A stretch of DNA of 64,000 nucleotides from Rhabdophis nuchalis (GCA_039707465.1 CM077658.1:19519232-19583231), one strand, 5' to 3'; shown: positions 12,155 to 22,788, numbered from the stretch's first letter. The notes: generated by a model from the letters alone, not told the origin. Numbers and translations: made by a program.

Positions 12155-12182
12155 ATGTATGTATGTATGTATGTATGCATGC
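12062..12182. repeat. (CTAT)n-(CTGT)n-(GTAT)n microsatellite
   Basis: Twenty-odd tetranucleotide units, mainly CTGT (GACA on the other strand), flanked by CTAT at the left and GTAT/GCAT at the right. Confidence 0.93.
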
Positions 12183-12515
12183 ATGTTCCAGCATAACTCT
12201 GGAATGCCTCAAGCAATTTCAACCAAACTTGGTACACAGATGACTTACACTCTGGAAACAAATCTTGGGGTGGGTGAAGTAAGACACCTCTAGGGTGTGT
12301 GTATCTTATGTTTGTTCCAGCATAACTCTGGAACGCCTGGCCCGTTAAAGAGAGCAAGTGCGGTGTCCTAGAGCAGCAATTGTTTGTGATGTCAGTTCCT
12401 TCGCAGCTCCCTCTGGAAAGCCAGCCGTGACATCCTCCAGTGGACCAATGGGGAAGCCCCTGGTGGATTTGGGGCAAAGTAAGTGCCAGGATCAACGCTG
12501 CGTTATCAGCTAGTT
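12183..12515 (+). repeat. Unclassified interspersed repeat next to a microsatellite
   Basis: Segment GTTCCAGCATAACTCTGG... followed by CAATTTCAACCAAACTTGG is repeated in reverse at 43425-43560, also beside a tetranucleotide run. The opening motif recurs internally at 12315. Family not identified. Confidence 0.6.
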
Positions 12516-12569
12516 TAGAAATAAAAGCTTCCCTCTCATCACAACTTCTTCAATGTCCCAGAGGTGCGT

Positions 12570-12830
12570 TTTCAAGAGACAAATGGACTTTCTTTGTTTT
12601 TGCTTGAAGACATTTCGCTTCTCATCCAAGAAGCTTCTTTTGTTCTGACCAAATGGTGGAGAATGGAAGGATTTATATCCCTTGAAGACCTCTGGTCGTT
12701 GTTGCTCTTTCTGAGAGCCGCTGAGGCCACTTAGAGGTTTATCGGTGCCCTCAGGGTCCGCTGAATAGTGCCAATGGGTGTGGAAACTTCTCGGAATGCC
12801 TGAAACATCTTCAGGGTTATCTTCCCCACC
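12570..12830 (-). mobile_element. Penelope-like element terminal fragment
   Basis: Carries the recurrent terminal module TTTCGCTTCTCATCCAAGAAGCTTCTT...GGTGGAGAATGGAAGG (12606-12670), then GAGAGCCGCTGAGGCCACTT. A GIY-YIG-like fragment lies beside the same module at 49030-49095, which is why I assign it to Penelope-like elements. No ORF survives here. Confidence 0.65.
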
Positions 12831-12948
12831 CCCCACCCCCGACCATTTCAAGGAATGAGCTGAAATACTTGAAAATATAATAACTGAGCTAGCCCACTCA
12901 TTAAACCTACCCATAGAATGTCCATTCTGTTTAGCATTCCAGTTAATG

Positions 12949-12949
<1 letters not shown>

Positions 12950-12992
<43 letters not shown>
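12950..12992. repeat. (CA)n microsatellite
   Basis: Perfect CA run ending in (CAAA)n. Confidence 0.95.
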
Positions 12993-12996
<4 letters not shown>

Positions 12997-13195
12997 AACA
13001 AAGATTGTGCAATCAACAGCTACTTAGCTCTATCTAAAATCCGGTTGTTTGGGAACAGAACGTTGTTTATATACATGCTTTAAAAGGCATGAACATAGGC
13101 CTAATGAGAAGACAAAGTTGGAAGCCCATTGCTTTAATTTAAATCTTATTCCATTCCAAACGGCTAACCGTAACATTTTTTGTTGTTTTGGTTTT
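12993..13195. other. Unique sequence
   Basis: No feature recognised. Confidence 0.5.
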
Positions 13196-13352
13196 TTGCA
13201 GATTTTGAGTAGTTTGGAGAACCTGCAAATGGCGCCTCTGGCTGACCCCAGAGTGGGGTGAGAATAGAGATTTTGCAGTATCCTTCCCCTGCCATGCCCA
13301 CCAAGCTACGCACACAGAACCGGTAGGGGGGAAAAATGAATTTCGCCACTGT
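13196..13352. mobile_element. hAT-type MITE fragment
   Basis: Left end is only loosely terminal (GCAGATTTTGAGTAGTTTGG); the right end AGAACCGGTAGG...TTTCGCCACTG matches other hAT MITE termini in the window. Shares the GATTTTGCAGTATCCTTCCC block with 5330-5360. No clear 8-bp duplication. Confidence 0.6.
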
Positions 13353-13674
13353 CACCATAATTCAGAAAAGAGGCTGAAATCCTAGAAAGAGAGGAGAGAA
13401 AAAAGCCACAGAGATGATCAGTGGTCTGGAGGCTAAATCATACGATTAAATCATGTTGTAGGATCCAATCTGAGTCAGCCTTCAGGACCAGAGCTTTTGG
13501 ACTCATGCTGGAGCCCATCTTCATGCCACTTCTCTACGAGAGGAAAGTTCTCTGAGGATGGACTCCAGGACAAGTTCAAAAGCTCGGTAGACTAAACCTT
13601 TGGACCCAGTGACTCACCCAGATTGGATGCTGCAACATTATCCTTGGGACACATATATTCGCCTTCATTCGGGA
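13353..13674. other. Unique sequence
   Basis: No gene or repeat recognised. Confidence 0.5.
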
Positions 13675-13800
13675 AGGTTAGGCTAAGAAAGAAAAGGCTT
13701 AGGGGAGATCTTCCAGTATTGAGGGTTTATAACAGGGAAGAGGAGGTCAATTTGTTCTCCATAGCACCTAAGGGCAAGACAAGAAGCAATGGGTGGAAGC

Positions 13801-14294
13801 CAGGGGTGAAATCCACTTACTTTTGCTACCGGTTCAGTAATGTAAGCGCACACAATCCTGCTTTCTAGCTAATATAAACAGCACGTCACAGCTGATCGTC
13901 GGAAAAACTAGTTCGCCCTAACAGGTAGCATTTTTTTAACCACCGGTTCAGGCGAACCGATCCGAACTGGTTGTCAGGGTTCCAAATAGCATCCAAAAGT
14001 GAATCAGAGTCCAAGGCAAAGTACTCAAAGTTCCAATTTATGAAGAGAGCCATGTTGGCACATCTGGGGGAACCCGAATTTGAAAGCTTCCCGGTATTCC
14101 ACGCCCAGTTGAAAGTTCAAGATCCTGCCCTCACGCCCACATGTCCATGGCTACATCGCATTTCACTCCTACACACTCCCCCCTCCCATTTTCCCACAAT
14201 AGAAAATGCTTATTGGAATAATCGAAAGTGTGGCAGCCAAAGATCCAAAAGAAAAGATGGCTACAGGCCTGACACCGGTAGCATTTCACCCCTG
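13801..14294. mobile_element. hAT-type MITE split by a solo LTR
   Basis: Termini CAGGGGTGAAATCC and GCATTTCACCCCTG are inverted; subterminal CTACCGGTTC and CACCGGTAGC are inverted too. 8-bp target duplication GTGGAAGC/GTAGAAGC (13793-13800, 14295-14302; one mismatch) lies in CR1 sequence. The MITE proper is 13801-13971 plus 14275-14294. Confidence 0.85.
13972..14274 (-). mobile_element. Solo LTR, family 2 (303 bp)
   Basis: Read on minus, starts TGTCAGGCCTGTAGCC and ends GGAACCCTGACA (TGTCAGG...CTGACA). Homologous to 41340-41739, where an AATAAA lies near the 3' side. Probable 5-bp target duplication CTGGT/CCGGT with one change. The plus frame 13971-14423 is antisense and spurious. Shorter than the 41.3-kb copy, so internally deleted. 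Confidence 0.82.
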
Positions 14295-14308
14295 GTAGAA
14301 GCTGATCA

Positions 14309-14757
14309 TTTATTTATTTTATTTTATTTACATTTATATCCCGCCCTTCTCCGCAGAGGACCCAGGGCGGCGCACAGGAAATTTAAAAAACATACAAAAT
14401 ACAAAGATAAATACATAATTTAAAATATAAATTAAACCGTCTTATCCTATGCTAAAAACCCAATTTTAAAATACCCAATTTAAAACTATCTAAAAGTCCC
14501 CATGGGAGGTTAGGCTAGGCCGGCTTGTTGGAATAGGTATGTCTTTAGACATTGGCGGAAGAGGCGGAGGTCGGTGATGGTGCGTAATTCGGGGGGTAGG
14601 TCGTTCCAAAGGGCTGGGCCCGCCACAGAGAAGGCTCTCCCCCTGGGTGTCGCCAGTCGGCATTGTCCGGCCGACGGCACCCTGAGAAGGCCCTCTCTGT
14701 GGGAGCGTATCGGTCTAAGGGATGTATGGGGCAGGAGGCGGTCTCGCAAATAACTCA
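14309..14757 (-). mobile_element. L2 LINE 3' end inserted in CR1
   Basis: Minus frame 14510-14770 gives YLRDRLLPHTSLRPIRSHRE, RAFSVAGPALWNDLPPELRT and the LKTYLFQQAGLA terminus. L2 3' UTR box at 14338-14370, ATTTT-rich tail at 14309-14330. CR1 resumes immediately after, with a small ATCA repeat at the two junctions. Confidence 0.93.
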
Positions 14758-14990
14758 TCATGAGATCCAACCATAAAATAAGAAGGGATTTCCTGACAGG
14801 GAGAACAATTAATCAGTGGAATAGCTTGCTTTTTGGAGTTCTGGGTGATTCATTCCTGGAGGTTTTCAAGAAAAGATTGCATAACCATTTGTCCTGGGTG
14901 GTACAAGGATTGCTGCCCTGGACAGGGGGTTGGACTAGAAGACCACCCAAGGTCCCTTCCAGCCTTAGAAGTCTACAATTCTATACATTA

Positions 14991-15935
14991 TTAAAACTGC
15001 AGGCCTGTACTTTACAGTGCCTGACTACGTTATAATTTCTCTTCCTCCGAGCGTCTCCTTAAAATGCCTATTTAACCAATTTCTCCCCATAGTTTTTGCA
15101 CCTCTGAAGCCTTGGCTGCATCGCTCTCCCGAAATATTAACCTTCGCTTATTTATCAAGACATTTGCAAAACAGACAAGCAATAAAAACGTAGCTATGTG
15201 GGCACTCAATTACTGCCGGAATGAGGAATATCACAAAAATTATTCAGTGTCAGAAATCTCATTCTGTATATTTCTATATATTTGGGGGGCTTATATTTTT
15301 TCCCCTTGCGGTATGAGTGAATTAATATGTTTGGAGTACCCTTGAGCCATAGTGGAAAAATGGACCTTATTTAGCACCTCTGCTCAATTCCATTAGAAAA
15401 ATTTGCTTCAAAGGCAGCCCATTGATGAATGAAATGTCTTATGCTAATGTAAGAATAATCAATTTAGAATGCTTATGACAATTAAGAAAGCTGGAGATAA
15501 GCTTCAGAAGAACTATGCTTTGTCAGCCTTGATTTGGATTAAACTTGCACTAATGGGATCATTTTTCTTCCAAAAGGTATTCTTTTGGGGGAGGGGGCAG
15601 CATATCAATTAATATGAATTATGCATGTATAGAAGGGAGTAATATCATTAATTAGACAAATTAATTTTATGATGCCGCGAATAGACTAACACTAGATTAG
15701 GGGAGATATCCTTTCCACGCTTCACACGTGTTTGAAATAAATGAATAGTTTTACATTTGCATAGTTATTACAGGTTCAATCAGTGTTAATCTGTCATGCG
15801 GCAGTCAGCAGGCGGCTTTAACTTGGTCACACAACATGTGCAATTCACACTTCTGGAGGATGACATACGCATTGTCATAAATACATTTTAGAGTTGTGTA
15901 GGCTCCACATGGAATGCCAGGGGGATTCTTCCAGG
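14991..15935. other. Unique AT-rich sequence, candidate conserved non-coding
   Basis: No repeat recognised over more than 900 bp. 15420-15560 and 15620-15800 are rich in TAAT/ATTA cores and octamer-like words (ATTAATATGAATTATGCATG near 15609-15628). Regulatory role is inference only. Confidence 0.45.
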
Positions 15936-16212
15936 AGGAGGAAGAGGAGGAGGAGGGGAGATGAAGTCAGGAGGAGAAGGAGAAGGAAGAGAGATGGAGT
16001 CAAGGAGAGAGGAGGAGGAGGAGGAGGAGAAAGGGTTGATGGAGTCAGGGAGAGAGGAGGAGAAGGAAGAGAGATGGAGTCAAGGAGAGAGGAGAAGGAG
16101 AAGGAAGGGTTGATGGAGTCAGAGAGAGAGGAGGAGAAGGAGAAAGAAGAGAAATGGAGAGGAGGAAGAGGAGAATGAAGGGTTGATGGAATCACAGAGA
16201 GAGGAGGAGAAA
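15936..16212. repeat. Homopurine minisatellite
   Basis: About 270 bp almost purely purine on plus except for recurrent GATGGAGTC and GGGTTGATGG words, which mark imperfect units of roughly 60-80 bp built from GAGGAG/GAAGGA. Arg/Glu/Gly-rich frame 15894-16178 is an artefact. Confidence 0.9.
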
Positions 16213-16384
16213 ACAACAGCATGTATTTACTTATTCAGATGATGAAACATGGAGATGATACAGCTTTATTTCTGAACTGTGCTGCAGCCTCCTATATATT
16301 TCTGATAAGGCCCACAGCAAACGTCTGGTAGAAGGTCTTCTGCAAAATATAGTGGTCATAGTAGGTTGTACTCTGTGAAGAGTA

Positions 16385-16708
16385 CAACTACAGAGTTGTA
16401 TTCTACAGAGAGGAAGGGGGTCCAGCTATTTTCCAAAGCACCCGAAGGCCAGACAAGGAATAATGGATGGAAACTGATCAAGGAGAGATTCATCCTAGGA
16501 AACAAGGAGGAACATTCTGACAGTAAGAACAATCAACCAACGGAGCAAGAATTGCCTTCGGAAGTTGTGGGGGCTTCATCACTGGAGGCTTTCAAGAAGA
16601 GGCTGGACTGCCATTGGTCAGAAATGGTGTAGGGCCTCCTGCTTGGGTGTGTGTGGACTAGATGACCTATAAGGTCCCTTCAAACTCTGTTAATCTGTTA
16701 TCTGTTAA
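16385..16708 (+). mobile_element. CR1 LINE 3' end
   Basis: Plus frame 16366-16632 contains the CR1 C-terminal segment (GVQLFSKAPEGQTRNNGW; LPSEVVGASSLEAFKKRLD) ending in a stop at 16630, then the 3' UTR (AGATGACCTATAAGGTCCC) and an irregular TCTGTTA tail. Confidence 0.92.
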
Positions 16709-17423
16709 GATATGACTAGCTCTTTGCGGCTGATCTGGATTTTTGCATAACCTTGGGAGTATATTTGCTTCCTTGAGCTTCATGATTTCATTGTATAGGT
16801 AATAGTAACCTTCTGATGAGGCAGTTAGAAGCTTCTCCAGGATACACCTGCTGTATTAATAAGGGGAGGGAGCAATTTCAGCCCCTGACCCTTTTCTTCT
16901 GACCCGCAGTGCCTTCTCTAGGATAGTCTGCTACTAATCCAGCTGATATCTATACATAAAACATGAAGAGTAGCAACCTGTCTTTTAATACAGCAACACA
17001 ATCTCCTAGGTTGGCTTCATGTGTCCCTATGCATTTCCCCCATTATGTAATCGACTGCATCACTTTTAGATAACTAAAACTGGTGGTTATTGTTGAAAGT
17101 TCTGGAAGCTTAAAGGCTGGAGCATTTCCATCTTTAAATGATGCTTTTAGCGAGAGGAACTGAGCTAAGAGTGATGGTCAAAAGTCCTGTCAATCATTTT
17201 GCGAGGCTGCCACATGTTATAATAATGGACCATAATAATGGACCAACTTACCTATTGATCTGAGTTGACTCTTCCAGTCATCGGTCTCCGAAGCAAGTGG
17301 CCTTGTTAAAGCTGTGGATGACAACTTGAGTGTAGAGCAATGCAACCTTTTGCATTGGTTGGAAGTCCTGAAGGAATTGTGTGCTCTCTCGTGTCTCTGT
17401 TTTTGTCTGTATGTATGTATAAA
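16709..17423. other. Unique sequence
   Basis: No recognised gene or repeat; short GTAT run just before the SINE. Confidence 0.5.
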
Positions 17424-17767
17424 GGGACGTGGTGGCTCAGTGGCTAAGATGCTGAGCTTGTTGATCAGAACGATTGACAGTTTGGAGGTACGAATCCCTA
17501 GTGTTGTGTAACGGAGTGAGCTCCCATTACTTGTCCCAGCTTCTGCCAACCTAGCAGTTCAAAAGCATGTAAAAAAATGCAAGTAGAAAAATAGGGTCCA
17601 CCTTTGGTGGGAAGAGAACAGCGTTCCATACACCTTTGACATTTAGTCATACTGGCCACATGACCACAGAGACGTCTTTGGACAGGGCTGGCTCTTCAGC
17701 TTTGAAATGCAGATGAGCATCGCCCCCTAGAGTCGGGAATGACCAGGCGAATCTTCACCTTTACCTA
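17424..17767 (+). mobile_element. Sauria-type SINE, near full length
   Basis: Starts GGGACGTGGTGGCTCAG (A box); the B box is degraded (GGTACGAATCC, 17484-17494). Body words CCAGCTTCTGCCAACCTAG and GGCCACATGACCACAGAGAC follow, ending CTTCACCTTTACCTA, the ACCTTT-type end. About 344 bp, the expected length for a complete copy. Confidence 0.93.
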
Positions 17768-18934
17768 TTTCTCCAATAGTAAATGGCGACAGTAATAACA
17801 TTATTACTGCTGTTATTATCATTCCTCTTTTCTTCTCATCATCACCATCTCATCCACTTGCTTCTAGTGGCTGGGATATTTAATGCATAACAGAGCGTTT
17901 GTAGATACCATCAACCTATGTTGGTTTATACAAATTTAATAAACAGTAACAGTAGAGTCTGGAAAATAATTTTGAGAGATTATAAAATGCCTCCAATTAA
18001 GAGGAAAATTTCAGAAGTTCCTATATTAAAATCCTGCCTGAATCCAAAACCAAATGACCAAAGATATCCTGTTTCCCCGCCACACTCAACTTCATGGGAG
18101 GAACAGTTTAGACTAAGGAATTATCGTGGTTTAATCATTGTTATAATTTTATATATTATAATAAAGAATGCAGTGTGTATAATGTGTGTGTGTAAAAAAA
18201 GAGAGAGAAGAGAGAGTGTGAAGAGAGAGAGAGAGAGAGAGAAACTGATTAAAGAAAAAAAGAAGTTACTGTAGTGTTTGCAGAAAGCATAATGTTTATT
18301 TTCTCTAATTGGACGTGAGAGAGCTGTGTTCTATTTTTTTTTAAAAAGGGAGAAGACAAAGTAAATAAGTCATAAGTTTCTTCCAAGGAATTAACAATGT
18401 TCCTCATATGTGAATGGGGGGGGGGGGGAGAGAGTGGACAAGTATGAACAGATGTTGAAAAAATGAGGATATGTACTATATCTAGAGCATGTTATACAAG
18501 TCCATAGGGCATGGGGCAGCTGTGTAACGCCCTTTCAAATATTGACCGAGGATAGCATCCGTTCTCTAATATTTCTGCCAAGCTTTTACTGAAGGAGCAA
18601 CCTTTGCTCAAAGTTCTTCTCTCCGTCAGAGTCAAAACTCACAGTCAGGGCCATTGAAAGGGTCTTGTTTACCCAAGGACATCCACGTGGTTGGGTGGGA
18701 TCCAGATTTTACTCACCAAAAGGAGCCAGCTCCAGTTTTCGTGAAGAACAGAAGAGCTGAAACCTAGATTGTCCCCCAGGAAATTACAGCAAAGGAATTA
18801 TATGACTGAGTACCTTGAGTACCTTGAGTTACCCTTATTAGGTCTGTTGCATTCTTTTTGTTTAAGTAACGTCAGGAATGTCAATCATCAGGAATATGAA
18901 ACATGTGATCGATCAAATAGAGATCAGTAGGATT
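17768..18934. other. Unique sequence with simple repeats
   Basis: Includes a GA-rich run at 18200-18244, a poly-T/poly-A junction at 18331-18346 and a poly-G at 18415-18429. The frame 17918-18274 has no domain. Confidence 0.5.
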
Positions 18935-18936
18935 TA

Positions 18937-19251
18937 CCGTATTTTTCAGATTATAAGATGCACTTCCCCCCCCCCAAAAGGTGAAAAATTGAGTATGTCT
19001 TATACACCAAATGTAGCCCCTCGCACCAGATGGCCCCTATCCTTCGGCCATCCCATGGCATGTTTTAGACCTGTTCCAGGTTGCAGGGATTGCCACAGAC
19101 TCTCTCCCCACACACCCCACTTCACGCCTTGCGTTTTTGGCCTCTGCACCAGAGGTAGATTCCTATGAATGCTGGTAGGCAGAGGCAAAAAAATTTTTTT
19201 CTCATTTTCCTCCCCAAAAACTAATGTGCATCTTATACTCCAAAAATACGG
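18937..19251. mobile_element. MITE with CCGTATTTTTC termini, TA target
   Basis: CCGTATTTTTCAGATTATAA at the left is inverted at the right (TTATACTCCAAAAATACGG), flanked by TA on both sides (18935-18936, 19252-19253). 315 bp, non-coding. The TA duplication fits a Tc1/mariner-class non-autonomous element. Confidence 0.82.
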
Positions 19252-19253
19252 TA

Positions 19254-19580
19254 CATTGCATCTTCATGATGTTAGAGTATCTATTCTAGATTCAACCCGA
19301 CAGCCTAATTCTTTCTTCAAATTCAACTTTATTCAGGGTGAGATGGAGAAGATTTTATCCGATTTCTGTCTGGAGAACAAATCTGTGACATAGTGTTTCA
19401 CCCCAATTCGTCTAGAGTGAGATATTTTGAACTTAGATGGATACATGAATCCATTTGGTTTTTGAAGACTGGGAAGGAAAGTTGGTTTTATTGGAGACCA
19501 AAAAAAAAACCCTCCATGATTGAATATGATGTTATCAAATATCGATCAAAATATATTGGCTGCCATCCCAAGGCTGTTTT
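19254..19580. other. Unique sequence
   Basis: No recognised feature. Confidence 0.5.
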
Positions 19581-19860
19581 TTCAAAAGGAAACTGGGCTT
19601 ACTTTGTTTTTCCATGAAGAGATTTCGCTTCTAATCCAAGAAGCTTCTTCAGTTCTGACTGAATGGTGGAGAAAGGAAGGATTTATATTGATATTCTCCA
19701 CCATTCAGTCAGAACTGAAGAAGCTTCTTGGGTAAGAAGTGAAATCTCTTCATGGAAAAACAAAGAAAATCCAGCTGCCTTTCGAAAAAGCACCATATTT
19801 GAGACAAATGTGGCCTGGATAACTGAGAATCTCCATAGACATATTGGCTGGTGGCATCAT
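19581..19860. mobile_element. Penelope-like terminal modules in a fold-back
   Basis: Left arm 19581-19673 and right arm 19694-19786 are 93-bp inverted copies (about 84/93 identical) of the module containing AAGAAGCTTCTT...CTGACTGAATGGTGGAG, with a 20-nt spacer. The right arm continues into the terminal GCCTGGATAACTGAGAATCT. The frame 19663-19965 is the translation of the right arm, not a gene. Confidence 0.7.
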
Positions 19861-20744
19861 GGATCTTTGGTTTTTTTGTCTTTAAAATACTCACAACAGA
19901 TCCCATATCTATTTCATGGCTGCTCCTCTTTTTTACGTCATGTGAAGATATTGGAAGATGAATAGCAGTGCTTCATAAATTAAATATCTATAATCGTCGT
20001 GCTAAGATTTCACATCAAGCATTCATTGAATGCACCGCTTCGTGAATTTCAGCATGAAAATACACGTAATAGCAAATATGCATTGCAGATTTACTGCATG
20101 TAACAAAAGAGCCGTGTAAACAATAATTAAGGTATTTCCCAGGTTCCCGGGTAGATTAGAGAATCCTTCGGTTATCCTTAATGATGTATCTGGCAATTTT
20201 GCTGGAGTGCTTTTAAATCTAATGGGTCAGACTACAGCAAAATAGGATAATGGCTTTAAGTGATGGATAGGTAGGTATCTCACTAAGTTATTGGAGGAAG
20301 ACTCTGCAATGGCCAAAGCACAACACAACACAAATATACAATATCCGACACAATGCAAATACTGTCCATTCATCGCTGTTGTCCTGAACCAAAACCCTGA
20401 CGGCAGAGTGTGTGATACAAAATCTCTCCCAAAATAAGACGAAGGATTCACCCAGGACTCCTTTCATCCCGCTAAACCTATTGGAAAACGTATGAAATAA
20501 ACGTTCATATTTTGTATAATTAGTGGAATTGTCAGCGAAAGAGAAAGAGGGCGAGAAATGCATTATACAAGGTAATTCAGGCTCATGACTTATGCCGTGG
20601 AATAAAAATGAACCGGTCCCATTTGTAAATTAGTGACAATGTGGATAACACGGAATAAATGTAGAGGCCATTTTTGTTATGTGGTCTACATAAATGCTAG
20701 GCTAGTTTGTTCATCCTTGGGAAGATGTTTTTAGGAATGATGAC
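19861..20744. other. Unique AT-rich sequence
   Basis: No repeat family recognised. Scattered TAAT cores; candidate non-coding conserved DNA only by appearance. Confidence 0.45.
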
Positions 20745-20833
20745 CTGAGAATAGAATAGAATAGAATAGAATAATTCTTTGTTGGCCAAGTGTGATTGGA
20801 TACACAACGAATTTGTCTTTGGTGCAGATGCAC
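20745..20833 (-). mobile_element. L3-like CR1 3' tail
   Basis: Reverse complement of the 11130-11226 end: (AGAAT)n tail, then TTGTTGGCCAAGTGTGATTG and TTTGTCTTTGGTGCAGATGC. Only the last 90 bp are present. Confidence 0.85.
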
Positions 20834-20938
20834 TAAAATGAAGACCCAGATTGTTGGGGCAATGTGCTGACTCTGTAAGCTGCTTAGAGAGGGCTGTAAA
20901 GAACTGTGAAGCAGTATATAAGTCTAAGGGCTGTTGTT
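20834..20938 (+). mobile_element. Second tRNA-SINE family (L2-like tail), 3' half
   Basis: AAAATGAAGACCCAGATTGT, CTGCTTAGAGAGGGCTGTAA and GAAGCAGTATATAAGTCTAA match the 3' body of the copies at 21018 and 51241. The 3' end resembles an L2 terminus, suggesting L2-driven mobility (inference). Confidence 0.8.
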
Positions 20939-21017
20939 AGTCCTTCCTTCCTTCCTTCTTTCTATCCTTCCTTCTTTCTTTCCATCCTTCCTTCCTTCCT
21001 TCTTTCCATCCTTCCTT
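20939..21017. repeat. (CTTC)n/(CTTT)n microsatellite
   Basis: TTCC/TTTC/ATCC units lying between two SINE copies. Confidence 0.9.
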
Positions 21018-21222
21018 GTTGGTGCAGTGGTAGGAATGTCATATTGCAGGCTAGCTCAACCCACTGCCAGGACTTTGATTCTGACTGGCTCAAGGTTGAC
21101 TCAGCCTTCCATCCTTCCGAGGTCAGTAAAATGAGGACCCAGATTGTTTGGAGGCAATATGCTGACTCTGTAAACTGCTTAGAGAGGGCTGTAAAGCACA
21201 GGGAAGCATTATATAAGTCGTT
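21018..21222 (+). mobile_element. Second tRNA-SINE family, near full length
   Basis: Head TTGGTGCAGTGGTAGGAATG (A-box-like), a degenerate B-box (GACTTTGATTCTGAC), body AGCCTTCCATCCTTCCGAGG and the TATATAAGTC end. About 205 bp. Confidence 0.85.
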
Positions 21223-21729
21223 TTGCTAGATATGCACCATATAAATGAAAGGGGTCTTATATAAAATACCCTTATATAAAATGTGCAAACTGCCCATCAT
21301 TTAAACTCCATTTCCAAAGGGAAATTTTCAACTTCCAGATCCAAATAGCGCCTGGGTTTTGTTATCATTGTCAATAATTCCATTTGGCACAGGAAGGGAG
21401 CTAATTCTGCTCATGTACTAATGATTAATCAGACAAGCCTATTTACTAATGTATCAGAATGTGTTAGAAACATAAGCTAATGGGGGACAGATCATCAATT
21501 CAGGTATAAATGAACTATGAGGATATTGGATATCTATCGATTCATGTCAGAGAATGAAGAGGAAAATGTAATCAGCTTGTAAAAATCATTAGACTAAATG
21601 AAAATAGAATTTCAAATCCCACCCTTAATACATAATTTTTATTGACTTTTCTGCAGGCCTAAATCGGCCAGACAGTTAAAAAGAGTTAAAATCAAAATAT
21701 AGCAATATTTTGCTGGTTGTGTGTATGTA
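21223..21729. other. Unique AT-rich sequence, candidate conserved non-coding
   Basis: 21300-21560 has no repeat signature and dense TAAT-type words (ACTAATGATTAATCAGACAA at 21418-21437). Function unknown. Confidence 0.45.
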
Positions 21730-21858
21730 CCATATTTTTCGGAGTATAAGACGCATTGGAGTATAAGACGCACCAAGATTTTGAAGAGGCAAATTTTTTT
21801 TAAAAAAGGTTTTGCACTCTGCAGACCTCCCAAAAATGGCCCAAAAACGACTCCCCAA
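21730..21858 (+). mobile_element. CCGTATTTTTC-type MITE, left part
   Basis: Begins CATATTTTTCGGAGTATAAG after TA, homologous to the left terminus at 18937; the GTATAAGACGCA word is present twice. The right part is missing where CR1 sequence begins. Confidence 0.75.
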
Positions 21859-22260
21859 AAAAGAGTGCAGAGAAGAACAACAACGATGATTACAGGGCTG
21901 GAACATACAAAGCATACAAAGAATGGTTGCAGGAATTGGGTATGTCTGATTTAAAGAAAAGGACTAGGGCAGACACGATAGCAGTCTTTTCAATATTTGA
22001 AGGTCTCCTGCAAAAATGTGGGGGTCAACCTATTCTCCAATGGACCAAAAGGCAAGACAAGGAGCGATGGATGGAAATTAACCAAGGAAAGAAGCAACCT
22101 AGAACTAAGAAGAGATTTCCTAACGGTGAGAACCCTCAACCAATGGAACAGAAGTTGCCTTCAGAAGTTGTGGGTGCTTCATCACTGGAGGCTTTTAAGA
22201 AGAAACAGGACAACCATTTATCTGTATAGGGTCTTCTGCTTGAGCAGGGGGTTCGAGTAG

Positions 22261-22261
<1 letters not shown>
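21859..22261 (+). mobile_element. CR1 LINE 3' end
   Basis: Starts with the RRATTMITGLEH-like segment, then KKRTRADTIAVF (frame 21927-22229), VNLFSNGPKGKTRSDGWKL and SEVVGASSLEAFKK. At least one frameshift separates these. Ends in the 3' UTR at 22230-22261 and passes directly into (CA)n. Confidence 0.92.

Positions 22262-22300
<39 letters not shown>
22262..22300. repeat. (CA)n microsatellite at a CR1 end
   Basis: Perfect CA run immediately after the CR1 3' UTR. Confidence 0.95.
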
Positions 22301-22705
22301 AGAATTTGACAAGCTAATTCTCCACTCTCATCAGTAAAGGCTCTTCATCCTGAATTCTTAATGTTGTTTCTTAGTTTGCTGCTCAATACCATCCAGTCTA
22401 TAACTCTGTGCCTCGCCTTTATGTGATGCTTAGATATGAGATTGATCTCTCAGGACACCCCGCCGTTCTGAAAGTAGGATTATTGGATTTTGTGGCTTTC
22501 TCAGATGTCAAAGATCTTTAAACAGTGTCTCGCAAAGTTGCAGCATCTCGCCAGTCTGCGAGCAGCTTATGAGAAGGGGAAGAAAACAGACTCCATGCTA
22601 ATTAAAAGGAAGAGGGCGGGGAGGGCAACCTGCTTCCCACACCATTAAATTCAACAAGATGAAAGCATTTGATGTGTGCCTTTCATTTAAATATACAGTA
22701 TATAT
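22301..22705. other. Unique sequence
   Basis: No recognised feature. Confidence 0.5.
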
Positions 22706-22754
22706 TTCACTGTATGTATATATATATACATACATTTATACATACATACATACA

Positions 22755-22788
<34 letters not shown>

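Larger units (their letters stand above)
13675..14990 (+). mobile_element. CR1 LINE 3' end split by two insertions
   Basis: CR1 pieces at 13675-13800, about 14295-14308 and 14758-14990. The first encodes a version of the EEVNLFSIAPKGKTRSNGW segment; the last encodes RTINQWNSLLFGVLGDSFLEV and ends in the CR1 3' UTR (GGGGGTTGGACTAGAAGACC). Interrupted by a hAT MITE (13801-14294) and an L2 (14309-14757). Truncated and dead. Confidence 0.9.

Noticed and set aside
12073..12495. 140-codon minus-strand frame
   Set aside because: C-terminal part is (DRQT)n from the CTGT microsatellite; the remainder covers the unclassified repeat.
12495..12512. Possible Helitron 3' end (CTAGT)
   Set aside because: No convincing preceding hairpin and no 5' TC end identified.
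17424..17510. tRNA gene candidates at SINE heads
   Set aside because: A and B boxes are present but the cloverleaf is incomplete and the SINE body follows; these are SINE promoters.
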